From NCBI RefSeq assembly GCF_013348745.1, contig NZ_CP054666.1, forward strand, positions 898,939 to 962,938: a stretch of 64,000 nt of DNA, read 5' to 3'. Below are positions 1 to 11,013 of this stretch, piece by piece (the first letter of the stretch is position 1; each line of letters begins with the position of its first letter). Origin of the DNA: Mycoplasma sp. OR1901. GTDB taxonomy: Bacteria > Bacillota_I > Bacilli_A > Mycoplasmatales > Metamycoplasmataceae. The notes beneath the pieces were generated by a model, which was not told the DNA's origin, made no database searches, and saw only the letters and a program-made list of their open reading frames with translations. The translations under genes were made by a program, and so were the position numbers.

Positions 1-1
1 C

Positions 2-2233
2 AAAGAAGACTTCTTTGTTAACGGTATGTTCAACAAAGATACAAAAGAAGATGTGTCAGAATTAGCTAACTTAGCTGATTTAATGACTACACCAATTTTC
101 ATGAACGGTTTACAATTCGATCTTAAAAAGAGAGATGAATACAAAAAAACATTATACGTTCGTGAAGGTTACTTAAAAAGAACTGTAGTTGCTCAAAGAG
201 GTACAGGAAAATTTGAATTCGATTTTGAACGTTTTGTTTCAAATGCTGATGCGAATGTTTATGCACAAAAAATTACAATTAAAGTTTTAGAAACACCAGA
301 AAACAAATCTGTAAAACTTACAATTAAACCTGCAATTAACGGTCAAGTAACAAACAGTGGTACACAACACTTTGGTGAAGGTAAAAAAGCAAGACCTACA
401 ACAGAATCATTACAAATGGAACAAGAAACAACATTATCTAAAAAATTCGCAGTTCACAACATGATTACACGTTTATTTGTAAACGGTAAACTTGTAAGAG
501 GTGGGCACGATGATTATGTTGTTGAAATGCAACGTCGTTACGTTGGATTCAAAATCAACGTTGACGCTAAACCTGGTGATGTTATTGTTTTAGAAAAACT
601 TATGTCAGTACATACAAGTGTTGATGGTAAAAAATTCTTACTTAAAAATGATGTTGTTAAAGAAAATGCAAACCTTAAACATGCAGAACTTTTAGCACAA
701 TCATACGATAACTTAAAAGAAGCTTCAATTAGTACAATGGATGAAAGAGTTTGAAAACAATTCTACGTTGAAATTGAAGGTGATAACGAAGAAAGTAAAT
801 ACGATTCATTAGCTTTGGATTTTGGTATTTTCCACTTAAATGGATTTGTTCCAAGACACTCAACAAACATGAACGTTGGAGCTAAAGGACTATCAGGTGA
901 AGGTTACCAAGGTCACACATACTGAGATACAGAATTCTTCATCAACCCAATTTACTTATTTAACGAACCTAAAATTGTTAAAAACTTATTAACATACAGA
1001 TACAAAGGTATTCAAGGTGCACGTGCTAAAGCTAAAGAAGTTAAAGAACGTGAAGAAGAAAGTAACTTATTAGGAGCACAATTCCCATGAGAAATGGCAT
1101 GACCAACAGAAGGTGAAGTTTGTCCATACTGAGGTCAAGCAGACGTTGCAACAGGTAAACAAGTTCCTATCGCTTCAAGACGTCAAGAAATTCACGTTTC
1201 AGCAGACGTTGCTTACGCAGTTAACCAATACTACAATGTAACAAAAGACGAAAAATTCATGGAGAAAATGGGATTCGAAATGATTATCGATACAGCTATT
1301 TTCTACCAAAACAGAGCTGAAATTCAACCAGATGGAAGCTACGAAATTAAAGATGTTATGGGACCTAACGAATATAAAGGTAACATTGACAACAACGCTT
1401 ATATCAACATGTTCGCAAAACAAAACATTGATTTAGCTTTAAAATACATTAAATATTTAAAAGCTAAAAAACCATACGTATGAGCATCAATTAAACAAAA
1501 AATACCATACGCAATTAACGTTTCAAAATTAAAAGAAGTTTCAGAAAAACTAGTTCAACAAAAACCTAACAAAGATTTAGTTATTGCTGAAAACGATCAA
1601 TTCTTAGGATTACCAAAAATGGATATTTTACCATTCCAAATGCTTGGTGATGCTGGTAAAAAATTATTCAATACAGCAGAAGGAATTAAACGTTTATCAT
1701 CACAATTAGTTAAACAAGCTGACGTTGTTTTATTAACAAACATCCTTCCACACTTATACTCAAAAGAAGTTCGTGAAGCAAACTTTAACTACTACGAACC
1801 ACTTACAACACACGATTCATCATTATCTCCTGCAACATACGCAATTGAAGCTGCAAGACTTAAAAAAGTTGATAAAGCTTACGATATTTTCAAATATGGA
1901 ATTAACATCGACTTAGGTCCAGCAATGCATACATCAAATGCCGGAATTCACGCTGGTTCATTAGCTGCAATTTACCAAATGATAGTATTCGGATTTGGTG
2001 GACTTGACTGACACGATGACAAATTACACTTAGATCCAATTTTACCTAAAGCATGATCAGGATTAACATACAGATTCAAATACCAAGGTACATTATTTGA
2101 AGTTGTTTTAGAAAGAACACAATTCAGTATTAAAACAATTGGTACAGCAAGATTTGAAGGTGTTATCTACATCCACGGTAAAAAAGAATACATTACAAAC
2201 AAACCAACATTCTTCGAGGTAAAAAATGACTAA
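2..2233 (+). CDS. Glycoside hydrolase family 65 disaccharide phosphorylase (5' end outside the window)
   Basis: Inverting phosphorolysis of an alpha-linked glucose disaccharide (maltose, trehalose or kojibiose type) to glucose plus beta-glucose 1-phosphate in the cytoplasm. The reading frame enters from the left edge and continues through several TGA (Trp) codons. Family signs are the WPTEGEV, SRRQEIHVSADVAYA and DVMGPNEYKGNIDNNAY stretches; the Glu of GPNEY matches the general acid of GH65 (family knowledge). A C-terminal beta-sandwich follows. The last 8 bases overlap the start of a beta-phosphoglucomutase, which consumes the beta-G1P made here, so substrate and pathway support each other. 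The exact disaccharide cannot be told from sequence alone. Confidence 0.9.
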
Positions 2234-2894
2234 AATTAAAGGATTCGTATTCGATTTAGACGGTGTTATTACAGATACAGCCGTTTTACACTTCAAAGCA
2301 TGAAGAGAAATAGTTAAAGAATTTGATATTGATTATACAAATGACGATAACGAAAAATTAAGAGGGTTACCAAGATTAGACACTCTTAAAGCAATTATCA
2401 ACATGAAAAAACCTGAATTAGTATTATCTGAAGCAGAAATGATTGATGTTGCTACAAGAAAAAATGATTTATATAAAGAATTATTAGCAACAGAAATTAA
2501 TAAAGATTCATTATTACCTGGTGTTGGAAAATTCTTAAATGACGCTAAAGAAGCTGGTATTAAATTATCAATCGCTTCAAGTAGTTACAATGCACCTACA
2601 ATTTTAGATAAATTAGGAATTAAAGATATGTTCGATTTCATAGTTTATCCAGGTGATGTTAAAAACGGAAAACCTGCACCTGATATCTTTATTCAAGCTG
2701 CACAAGGTGTTAATTTAAGTGTTGATGAATGTATCGGTTTCGAAGATGCTCCAGCTGGTGTTCAAGGAATTAAAGATGCTAACATGTATGCAGTAGCTAT
2801 TACACATGGTTCATCTGAAGATTTTTCAAAAGCAGATACTGTTTATAAATCAACTTCTGAATTAGATTTCCAAACAATAGTAAATTTAAAATAA
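2226..2894 (+). CDS. pgmB: Beta-phosphoglucomutase (HAD superfamily)
   Basis: Converts beta-glucose 1-phosphate to glucose 6-phosphate, feeding the phosphorylase product into glycolysis. It has 222 residues, a normal length for the family. The N-terminal FVFDLDGVI motif gives the nucleophile Asp10 and acid/base Asp12; SIASSS is HAD motif II, KPAPD contains the motif III Lys, and GFEDAPAGV is motif IV. The ATG lies inside the 3' end of the GH65 gene (8-base overlap), which implies translational coupling. A rho-independent terminator follows directly, so the two genes close an operon. Confidence 0.93.
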
Positions 2895-2903
2895 TTAGTT
2901 AAA

Positions 2904-2935
2904 AAATCAAGATACAAAAAATCTTGATTTTTTTA
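2904..2935 (+). terminator. Rho-independent terminator after pgmB
   Basis: Ten-base-pair stem AAATCAAGAT / ATCTTGATTT with a 7-base loop, running into a T tract. Confidence 0.85.
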
Positions 2936-3015
2936 TTTCCTCAGTTAAACAATTCAATTTACAATATTTTTTTAATTTTTATTATAAATAATTTAATTTT
3001 TGTGCCAAAAAGTAC

Positions 3016-3029
3016 TTTGTTATAACAAA
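3016..3029. repeat. Perfect 14-base palindrome in the pgmB-tRNA gap
   Basis: TTTGTTATAACAAA sits in the 350-base AT-rich gap between the pgmB terminator and the tRNA promoters. No open reading frame is seen in the gap. The palindrome may be an operator or chance in AT-rich DNA. Confidence 0.3.
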
Positions 3030-3139
3030 AATTTAGTCATTTTCATAAATTTTTAAGAAAATTTACAAAAAATTAATGCCATTTTAATTTTTATATTATA
3101 ATAATATTGCTCAAATAAATAATAATTTATAAATTTAGA

Positions 3140-3168
3140 TTTACAAAATTATAAATATATGTTATACT
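3140..3168 (+). promoter_or_regulatory. Upstream tRNA-cluster promoter (P1)
   Basis: TTTACA, 17-base spacer, TATACT. The predicted start is about 70 bases before the first tRNA. Confidence 0.6.
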
Positions 3169-3195
3169 ATACGTACTACAAAAAAATAATTAAAA

Positions 3196-3224
3196 TTTTA
3201 CGAATTCTAATTTTGTAGTATAAT
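3196..3224 (+). promoter_or_regulatory. Proximal tRNA-cluster promoter (P2)
   Basis: TTTTAC, 17-base spacer, TATAAT, placing transcription start 12-16 bases before tRNA-Pro. Both promoters lie within a 10-base inverted repeat (TACAAAATTA ... TAATTTTGTA). Confidence 0.65.
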
Positions 3225-3246
3225 ACTATAGCCTAAAAAATAAGTT

Positions 3247-3323
3247 GGAGAAGTAGCTCAGCTTGGTAGAGCACTACATTTGGGCTGTAGTGGTCGCAGG
3301 TTCAAATCCTGTCTTCTTCACCA
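3247..3323 (+). tRNA. tRNA-Pro (anticodon TGG)
   Basis: Cloverleaf with acceptor GGAGAAG/CTTCTTC, anticodon stem CTACA/TGTAG and loop TTTGGGC; CCA is encoded. First of eight closely packed tRNA genes. Confidence 0.95.
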
Positions 3324-3328
3324 TTTAT

Positions 3329-3405
3329 GGGGGGTTAGCTCATTTGGCTAGAGCGCCTGCCTTGCACGCAGGAGGTGGTGGGTTCGAATCCCATACTCTC
3401 CACCA
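3329..3405 (+). tRNA. tRNA-Ala (anticodon TGC)
   Basis: Acceptor GGGGGGT/ACTCTCC (two G-T pairs), anticodon stem CCTGC/GCAGG with loop CTTGCAC, encoded CCA. Confidence 0.94.
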
Positions 3406-3410
3406 TATAT

Positions 3411-3487
3411 GGCACTGTAGCTCAGTTGGTTAGAGCATCCGGTTCATACCCGGAAGGTCAAGAGTTCGACTCTCTTCGGTGCTACCA
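3411..3487 (+). tRNA. Elongator tRNA-Met (anticodon CAT)
   Basis: Acceptor GGCACTG/CGGTGCT, anticodon stem TCCGG/CCGGA with loop TTCATAC, encoded CCA. The body and GCTACCA end resemble the Bacillus elongator Met tRNA, which separates it from the other two CAT tRNAs in the cluster. Confidence 0.85.
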
Positions 3488-3521
3488 AATAAATAAAACT
3501 ATAAATCCATTATATTTTATT

Positions 3522-3597
3522 GGACCTATAGCTCAATGGTTAGAGCAACCGGCTCATAACCGGTTGGTTACAGGTTCGAGTCCTGTTAGGTCCACCA
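3522..3597 (+). tRNA. tRNA-Ile2 (anticodon CAT, lysidine-modified), by similarity
   Basis: Acceptor GGACCTA/TAGGTCC, anticodon stem ACCGG/CCGGT with loop CTCATAA, encoded CCA. The acceptor and CTCATAAC context resemble bacterial Ile2 tRNAs rather than Met tRNAs. C34 would be changed to lysidine by TilS, whose gene is also in this window (59957-60844). The Ile assignment is an inference from similarity. Confidence 0.75.
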
Positions 3598-3605
3598 ATA
3601 AAAAT

Positions 3606-3698
3606 GGGTGATTACCCAAGTCCGGCTGAAGGGAGCAGTCTTGAAAACTGCCAGGGGCTTCACGGCCCGCGGGGGTTCGAATCCCTCATCACCCGCCA
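3606..3698 (+). tRNA. tRNA-Ser (anticodon TGA)
   Basis: Acceptor GGGTGAT/ATCACCC with discriminator G, long variable arm, anticodon stem GCAGT/ACTGC with loop CTTGAAA, encoded CCA. Confidence 0.94.
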
Positions 3699-3724
3699 TT
3701 TTTATAGTTTATTGATTTTTATAT

Positions 3725-3801
3725 CGCGGAGTGGAGCAGTTTGGCAGCTCGTCGGGCTCATAACCCGAAGGTCACAGGTTCGAGTCCTGTCTCCGCAACC
3801 A
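3725..3801 (+). tRNA. Initiator tRNA-fMet (anticodon CAT)
   Basis: Acceptor CGCGGAG/CTCCGCA leaves the C1:A72 mismatch diagnostic of initiators. The anticodon stem has the three G-C pairs (GGG/CCC) next to loop CTCATAA; CCA is encoded. Confidence 0.95.
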
Positions 3802-3804
3802 AAT

Positions 3805-3881
3805 GGTCCAGTGGTAAAGTGGTTTAATACGCCTCCCTGTCACGGAGGAGAACGCGGGTTCGATCCCCGTCTGGACCGCCA
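3805..3881 (+). tRNA. tRNA-Asp (anticodon GTC)
   Basis: Acceptor GGTCCAG/CTGGACC with discriminator G, anticodon loop CTGTCAC, encoded CCA. Only 3 bases separate it from tRNA-fMet. Confidence 0.94.
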
Positions 3882-3886
3882 TTTAT

Positions 3887-3962
3887 GGCCCTGTAGCTCA
3901 GTTGGTAGAGCAACAGATTGAAGCTCTGTGTGTCGCTGGTTCGATTCCTGCCGGGGCCACCA
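3887..3962 (+). tRNA. tRNA-Phe (anticodon GAA)
   Basis: Acceptor GGCCCTG/CGGGGCC, anticodon stem ACAGA/TCTGT with loop TTGAAGC, encoded CCA. Last gene of the cluster. Confidence 0.95.
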
Positions 3963-3965
3963 TTC

Positions 3966-4020
3966 AAAATAACTCTATTTTGGAAGCTACATTTTAGCTT
4001 ATAAAATAGAGTTATTTTTT
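3966..4020 (+). terminator. Terminator of the tRNA cluster
   Basis: Long stem-loop (AATAACTCTATTTT paired with AAAATAGAGTTATT, plus an inner AAGCT/AGCTT helix) followed by T residues. Confidence 0.85.
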
Positions 4021-4074
4021 TATTTTATAATATAATTTTAATTATTGAAAAACAAAAACAATTGTGGAGAAAAT

Positions 4075-6780
4075 ATGAATTATAAAAAAACATTAAATAT
4101 GCCTAAAACAGATTTTGAAATGAGGGCAAATTTAACACAAAAAGAATCTAAATTTAGAGAATTGTGAACAACAAATGAAGTTTACAAAAAAGTTTTAGAA
4201 AAAAACAAAGATAAACCACGTTTTATATTACACGATGGTCCACCATATGCAAACGGAGACATTCACGTTGGTCATGCATTAAATAAAATACTTAAAGACA
4301 TAATAGTAAGATATAAAACACTTAGAGGGTTTTATTCTCCTTTTGTATTCGGTTGAGATACTCACGGTTTACCAATTGAACACAAAATGCTTACAGAAGC
4401 AAAATTAAATAAAGACGAATTAAGTCCAATTATCATCAGAAAAAAAGCTGCTAAATACGCGTTAAAACAAGTAGATAAACAATTGAAACAAATGGAATTA
4501 TTACAATTGTTTACTGATTATGACAAAAAATATATTACACTTGATAAAAAATATGAAGTTAAACAATTAGAAGTTCTTAAAAAATTAGTTTTTGACGGTC
4601 TAATTTACAAAGGATTAAAACCAGTTTATTGATCACCAAGTTCACAAAGTGCACTTGCTGAATCAGAAGTTGAATATCAAGATGTTGTTTCGCCTTCAAT
4701 TTATGTTGCTTTCAATGTAATTAAGTCAGATTTTGAACATATAAAAGTAAATGATAAAATTGTTATTTGAACTACAACACCATGAACATTATTAGCAAAT
4801 GCTGGTGCTGCTTTAGGTGAAAAAATTGAATACAGTGTAATTTCATACCAAAATCAACGTTACTTAGTAGCTACAGAATTATTAAATGATTTTGTTACTA
4901 AATTAAACTGAGAAAATTACGAAGTTGTTGAAACTTTTAATGGTTCAGCAATTGAAAGTCACTCAATTTTATACCACACACCAGTGACAAAAGTTGAAGC
5001 TCCGGTTGTTTTAGGACACCATGTTACAACAGATTCTGGAACAGGTATTGTTCACATCGCACCAATGTTTGGTGAAGATGACTACTTGATTGGTAAAAAA
5101 TATAACTTAAACATGATAATGCACATTTCTGATAAAGGTTATATCGAAAACACAAACACTCAATTTGATAATATTTTTTATGATGATGCTAACAAACTTA
5201 TCGGTCAATTTTTAGCTGATGATTTATTACATTTTAGTCGTTTTAAACACTCATATCCACATGATTGAAGAACACATAAACCAATTATTTATCGTGGTAC
5301 TCCACAATGATTTGTTTCAATTGATAAAATAAGAGATAAAATTTTATATGAAATTGAAAATAATGTAAATACATACCCAGAATGAGCTCACAAAAGACTT
5401 TACAACATGATTTTAAATAGAGGAGATTGAACAATCTCAAGACAAAGAACTTGGGGTGTACCACTTATTTTCTTCTATGATCAAGATAATAACCCTGTTT
5501 TTGAAGAGGATATTTTTGATTATGTAATTAATCTTGTTTCTGAACATGGAACAGATGTATGATGAGAAAAAGAAACTGATGAGTTGTTACCAGAAAAATA
5601 TCGTGGAAAAGGTTTCACACGTGAAATGGATATAATGGATGTTTGATTCGATTCTGGTGTTTCAAGTATCGCAGTTGATATTGATAATGAAAATGGAATT
5701 AAACCTCCTTATGATTTATATTTAGAAGGAACAGATCAATATCGTGGATGATTTAACTCATCAATCATTAACTCTGTAGCATTTAATGGTTTTGCACCTT
5801 ATAAAAAAATTGTTTCACACGGATTCACAGTTGATAAAAAAGGTGAAAAGATGTCTAAGTCTAAAGGGAATGTTATTAGTCCTCTTGACATCGTTAAAAA
5901 ACGTGGTGCTGACATTTTAAGATTATGAGTTGCAAACTCAGAATATTCAAATGATATTTCAATTTCAGATGAAATATTAGATCAAAATACAGAAATTTAC
6001 CGTAGAATAAGAAATACAATTAAATTCTTACTTGGTAATTTAAACGAATTTAAATACGACTCAAAAGTTGAACGTACAGGAATTCACTTATACATTAAAA
6101 ACCAATTAGAAAATGTTAAAGAAAGCATTTTTAAAGCATATGACGAATATAAATTTATTAATGTTATTAAATTATTAAACAACTATATTGTTGATTTATC
6201 AAGTTTTTACTTAACAATAACAAAAGATATTTTATATGTTCAAAAAATGGATAATCCACAAAGAATAATGGTTTTAACAAACCTATATGAAATAACCGAG
6301 TTCTTAATTCACGTAATTGCTCCAATTTTACCAACAACAGCAGAAGAAGCATATTCATTCTTTAATATTGAAAACAACCAAAAATTATTAATGCTTTCAG
6401 ATTACATGAACGATAACAAAGTTACATATGATAATGCAATTTTAGAACAATATAAAGAATTTTTCGAATATCGTGACCAAGTTAATGTGTTAATCGAAAA
6501 AGAAATTAAGAGCGGTTTAATTAAACGTTCAAATGAAGCGCATTTAATTTTAAATACAGAATCAAAACTAATGAAATCATTAGATTTAAAAACATTATTA
6601 ATGGTAGGTAAAGTAACTTTTGATAACTCAAAAGAAACTCAAATTACAACATTCGAATCATTAAAATGTGAAAGATGTTGAAACCACTTTGAAGAACATG
6701 ATTTTGACAAAGAAAATAACATTTGTTTAAGTTGTTCTGAAATCGTTAAAGGATTTCCTTTAGATGAACTTAAAGATTAA
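4075..6780 (+). CDS. ileS: Isoleucyl-tRNA synthetase
   Basis: Charges tRNA-Ile with isoleucine in the cytoplasm. The protein is 901 residues, normal for a bacterial IleRS. The class I signature HVGH is at residues 64-67 within [16 protein letters not shown], the KMSKS loop is at 592-596, and a C-terminal four-Cys zinc site is at 865/868/884/887. Many TGA codons are read as Trp. The ATG follows a GTGGAG ribosome site. The 3' end overlaps lspA by 17 bases, an ileS-lspA pairing common in bacteria. Confidence 0.97.
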
Positions 6781-7396
6781 AAAAGAACTAGAAAAAATTA
6801 AAAAAAATAAAAAAAGAATTTTAGCTAGTTACTTAGTTATATTCACAACACTTATTATTTTCTTGGTAATAGATCAACTTACAAAGAACCTTTTATTTAA
6901 GCACGGTGATATTTTCACCTTAAATAGTGATGGTTTAATTACGGATGGTAATACATATTTTCTCCCTGAGAAAATATACCAACCACGTGACCAATGATTA
7001 GATTACAAAATTATTGGTGTACGTAGCATTTGACACGGTGGAGTTACATTTTTAAGTACTAGAAATACCTTTGTCATTCAATTTATCGGAATAACAGTCG
7101 CAATATTCGTATTGCTTTCTGTATTATTCTGAAACAAACAAAGATTTCTTTTAGCTTTCTTACTAGGTTTAGTTTTAGCGGGTGACTTAGGTAACGCTGT
7201 TGATAGATTTATATTTAACGGTTATGTAAAAGATGTATTCTTCACACCTTTTGTAGAACATCGTGGTACATTTAACTTTGCTGATTTATGTATATTTATA
7301 GGTATAATTGCAACTATAATTTACACACTAGTAATTAATTTTCTTGAAGAAAAGAATCAAAAAAATAATAAAAATCAAGAGTTGATTATCAAATAA
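6764..7396 (+). CDS. lspA: Lipoprotein signal peptidase (signal peptidase II)
   Basis: Membrane aspartyl protease that cuts prolipoproteins before the lipobox cysteine. At 210 residues it is longer than typical (about 160), mainly from an N-terminal charged stretch and an insert after the first membrane segment. Four hydrophobic segments are seen. The catalytic Asp pair lies in GDLGNAVDR and FNFADL. It starts inside the end of ileS, so it is translationally coupled. Its substrates here would include the seven lipoproteins annotated in this window. Confidence 0.93.
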
Positions 7397-7445
7397 TTAA
7401 GTAAAAGATATCAATTGCACATTGATATTTTTTTATTGGAGGACA

Positions 7446-8081
7446 ATGTTTGAAATACATAATTTAAAATTTAAAAATATATTAAATATAGAACATTTAA
7501 AATTTGAAGTAGGCAAAATAAACGTTATTGTCGGTGCTTCAGGAGTCGGTAAAACAACACTACTAAGAATGTTAAACAAATTAAATTCACCAACTTCAGG
7601 AGAAATACTTTATAAACAAAAGAATATTGAACAAATAAGCTCATTAGAATTAAGAAAAGAAGTTTTAATGTTACCTCAAAACCCCATACTTTTAGGTGAT
7701 ACAATAGAAGAAAACTTAACAGCTCCTTTCAATTACCAAAACAAACCAAAACCATCACAAGAAAAAATGAAAAAGTGCTTAGAGCAAGTTAAATTAATCA
7801 AAGAATTAACTGATTTAGCAACCAATCTTTCTGGTGGAGAAAAGCAAAGGTTAGCACTCGCAAGAATCTTATTATTAGAACCAGAAGTCTATTTATTAGA
7901 CGAACCATCTTCAATGTTAGATAAAGAAACGGAAGACTTTATTATCAACTATTTAGTAAATTTCGCAAAAGAAAACAATAAAACAATTATCATGATTACT
8001 CACTCAAAAGAAGTTGCATCTAAATACGCAGACAATATAATTGAACTACAAAAAATAACAGAGATTAACAAAATTAACTAG
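7446..8081 (+). CDS. ABC transporter ATP-binding protein, FetA/YbbL-like
   Basis: Nucleotide-binding subunit, 211 residues. Walker A is GASGVGKTT, the signature is LSGGEKQR and Walker B is VYLLDEP. The chosen ATG is preceded by GGAGG; an in-frame TTG 24 bases upstream has no ribosome site. Its partner 13 bases downstream is a FetB/YbbM-type membrane protein. In Escherichia coli that pair is linked to iron export and peroxide resistance; the substrate here is unproven. Confidence 0.85.
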   Translation: MFEIHNLKFKNILNIEHLKFEVGKINVIVGASGVGKTTLLRMLNKLNSPTSGEILYKQKNIEQISSLELRKEVLMLPQNPILLGDTIEENLTAPFNYQNKPKPSQEKMKKCLEQVKLIKELTDLATNLSGGEKQRLALARILLLEPEVYLLDEPSSMLDKETEDFIINYLVNFAKENNKTIIMITHSKEVASKYADNIIELQKITEINKIN

Positions 8082-8094
8082 TATTAAGGAAAAT

Positions 8095-8880
8095 ATGAAC
8101 GGAATTATAGAAATATCATATTTAAGATTAGGTTTTGCTTATCTTTATTTAGTAGCCGTCTTAATTATTGTTTTACTAATAAAACTAAAAAGAATAAAAA
8201 ATATACTTATTTCAGCAATAAGAATGAGTGTTCAATTGTTTTTAATGGGATATACTCTAGGTTATATTATTGAAAACCCAAACCCATTCATCACTATTGG
8301 TATTCTAATAGTTATGGAAGCATTTGCGATATTTAGTATTTTTAGGAAGTTTAAAGTTAAAATGTCTTCCAAATTAAAATTGATTACTGCAATCTCAATG
8401 CTTGCAGGAACAGTTAGTTCGATTGTTTACTTCTTATTTGTAGTGGTTGGTGTTAAAGTTTGATATGATCCACAATACTCAATACCTCTAGCAGGTATGT
8501 TAATCGGAAATTCTATGACCGGAATTTCATTAGGAGTTAAGGTTTTAGTCGAAGATATGGCTAAAAGTAGAGATGAAATAGAACAAAAATTAATCTTTGG
8601 AGCAACTCCGAAACAAGCAACTAAAGATATAATTTTAAAAGCATTTGATTCTGCAATTATGCCAACACTTAACTCTATGTTAGGGATGGGGATTATTTTC
8701 TTACCAGGTATGATGACAGGACAAATTTTATCAGGTGTAGATCCTGTAAATGCAATATTATATCAAATCGCAATAATGCTAGGTATTTTAGCTTCAGTTT
8801 CGATAACTGTTTTACTTAGTTTAGAATTTGGATATAGGACTTATTTCAACAAAAATCATCAATTTATATCGCAAGAATAA
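8095..8880 (+). CDS. FetB/YbbM-family membrane protein (UPF0014)
   Basis: Permease partner of the preceding ATPase. It has 261 residues with about six to seven hydrophobic segments. Family signs are the IPLAGMLIGNSMTGISL segment, the cytoplasmic KLIFGATPKQATKD loop contacting the ATPase, and the LPGMMTGQILSGVDP motif. It ends in a short polar tail and a terminator follows. Family membership is clear; metal export as its role is known for E. coli relatives only. Confidence 0.87.
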
Positions 8881-8897
8881 TAATAAAATTTAATTTG

Positions 8898-8927
8898 AAA
8901 ATCGCAGCGTATCAGTTGTGATTTTTT
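8898..8927 (+). terminator. Terminator after the FetAB-like pair
   Basis: Stem AAAATCGCA / TGTGATTTT (one G-T pair), then a T tract. Confidence 0.75.
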
Positions 8928-9037
8928 AATTAAATTAATTTTTAGATATTATATTTTTATGACTATATTTAAGCGTTATAAATCATAAGTTTCAACTTTT
9001 AAACATGGTAATTTTTACACACCAAAAAATTTCTGCA

Positions 9038-9075
9038 TTTTTGTTACTCTTTGGGTATCCTTTTAGTAACAAAAA
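9038..9075. promoter_or_regulatory. 11-bp inverted repeat upstream of prfA
   Basis: Perfect arms TTTTTGTTACT and AGTAACAAAAA flank a 16-base spacer. The element ends 28 bases before the prfA start and lies at or just upstream of the likely promoter (TAAAAT at 9089-9094). It could be an operator, or a terminator for leftward transcription. Confidence 0.45.
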
Positions 9076-9103
9076 GCACTTTTTATGTTAAAATTAAAAT
9101 ACT

Positions 9104-10183
9104 ATGGAAAATACAATGTACAAATCACTTATGCAAATTAAAGAAAAACATGAAGAGTTAGAAAAAGCACTTTTAAACCCTGATGTTATTTCTGATATAA
9201 AAAAATATAATAAAATTAACAAGGAAATCAATTCAATTAATGATATTGTGGAGGCATTTACAAAATACTTACACAGTGAAGAAGCATTAAAACAAGCTAA
9301 AGAATTACTTTCTATCGAAAAAGATGAACAAATGATTCAATTAGCAAAAATGGAAATTACCGAAGCTGAAGATAATATGTCAAAATTAAGCGAAGAGCTT
9401 AAAATACTTATTTTACCTAAAGATGAAAATGATGACAAAGACGTTATCGTTGAAATTCGTGGTGCCGCTGGTGGTGATGAAGCTAATATTTTTGCTGGTG
9501 ATTTATATAGAATGTATTCGAAATGATGTGCTCAAAATAATATGAAAACTACCTTACTTGATGCTACAGTAGCTGAAGCAGGTGGGTTTACATTAGTTAC
9601 ATTTTCAGTTAAGGGAGATAAACCTTATTCAAAACTAAAATTCGAAAGTGGTGTACATAGAGTTCAACGTGTACCTGTTACTGAAACTAAAGGACGTGTT
9701 CATACTTCAACATCAACAGTTACAGTTATGCCTGAAATTGATGATGATATCGAAATAGAAGTAAGACCTGAAGATATTAGAGTTGATGTGTTCCGTTCAA
9801 GTGGAAATGGTGGTCAATCAGTTAATACAACTGACTCCGCAGTTAGAATTACTCACTTTGCAAGTGGGATAATAGTTTCTTGTCAAGAAGGTAAGAGTCA
9901 AATTCAAAACAAAGAAATAGCAATGCGTATTTTAAAATCTAAATTATATGATTTAGAACTTAAAAAGAAACAAGAAGAAGAATCTGGTTACCGTAAATTA
10001 GCTGGTTCTGGTGCTAGATCTGAAAAAATTAGAACTTACAACTACCCACAAGATCGTGTGACAGATCATAGAATCGGTTATTCAACATCACTTAACTCAG
10101 TTATGGAAGGTAAATTAAATTCAATTATAGACGCACTTTTAACAGAAGAACAAAATGAAAAAATAAAAGAAGCTGGTATTTAA
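9104..10183 (+). CDS. prfA: Peptide chain release factor 1
   Basis: Ends translation at UAA/UAG, the only stop codons in this code. At 359 residues it is normal for RF1. The codon-recognition PxT motif appears as PVT in [10 protein letters not shown], and the GGQ peptide-release motif is at 236-238 in SGNGGQSVN. No Shine-Dalgarno sequence precedes the ATG, so the message may be leaderless; an ATG four codons downstream (9116) is an alternative start. It overlaps prmC by one base. Confidence 0.96.
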
Positions 10184-10896
10184 TGCCAACCCGTGAAGAT
10201 TTATTATTAGAAAAAAGAAGATATGGACTTAAAGAGGAAATATCTTCTTTTGAATTAGAACAATTGAATTCCGGTATGCCCGTTCAAAAAATTATGGGTT
10301 ATATTGAAATGGCGAATATTAAAATTGATCTTAGACACAATGTTTTGATTCCTAGATATGAAACTGAAGAATTAATTTATTTAGCTAACCATGAAATTTT
10401 AAAAAATAATTTTAACTCAGTTCTGGACCTTTGTTCAGGATCAGGATTTATTGGGTTAGGTATTAAAAAAAGACACCCAAATACTTTTGTTACACTTGCA
10501 GACATTTCTAAAGAAGCAATTCAATCAGAACAACTTAATTCTAAAATCAACAATCTAGAAGTTACAATTGTACAATCAGATTTATTTGAATCAATACAAG
10601 GCAAATTCGATATAATAGTTTCGAACCCACCTTACATAGGTGAAAATGAAATATTGAGTAATTCTGTTTTAAATTTTGAACCACATAATGCATTGTTTGC
10701 TGATGATAATGGTTTATATTTTTATAAAAAAATAATAGAGCAAGCTCCAAAATATTTAAATGAAAATGGAATGCTAATTTTTGAAATTAACCCTTTACAC
10801 ATAGATTATTGAAATTCAATTAAAAATAATTTTAAATTACTAGAAATTAGCAAAGATATAAGTAATAAAAATAGATTTGTTAAAATTATCTTTTAA
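10183..10896 (+). CDS. prmC: Release factor glutamine methyltransferase (HemK/PrmC)
   Basis: N5-methylates the glutamine of the GGQ motif of RF1. It has 237 residues, somewhat short because the N-terminal helical domain is compact. The SAM-binding DLCSGSGFIGLG motif and the catalytic NPPY (SNPPYIGENE) are present. The start codon overlaps the prfA stop (TAATG), so enzyme and substrate are co-translated. A strong terminator follows. Confidence 0.94.
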
Positions 10897-10901
10897 TTTT
10901 C

Positions 10902-10938
10902 ATCCTAAAACCACTATAAATAATGTGTTTTAGGATTT
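10902..10938 (+). terminator. Terminator after prmC
   Basis: Stem ATCCTAAAAC / GTTTTAGGAT, then T residues. Confidence 0.85.
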
Positions 10939-11013
10939 TTTTATTTTTTCAAATAAATTGATCGCTTAAATGTTATAATAAAAAACCAACAAAGATTGAA
11001 AGGAAATTTACAA

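Noticed and set aside
1199..1423. Minus-strand frames inside the GH65, ileS, prfA and p37-like genes
   Set aside because: No ribosome sites or family motifs, and each lies opposite a clearly conserved coding region.
3375..3921. Open reading frames across the tRNA cluster (plus strand)
   Set aside because: They read straight through tRNA-Ala to tRNA-Phe, where the cloverleaves explain every conserved base; chance frames.
7422..7445. Upstream start of the FetA-like ATPase
   Set aside because: The eight extra residues have no ribosome site, whereas GGAGG precedes the ATG at 7446.
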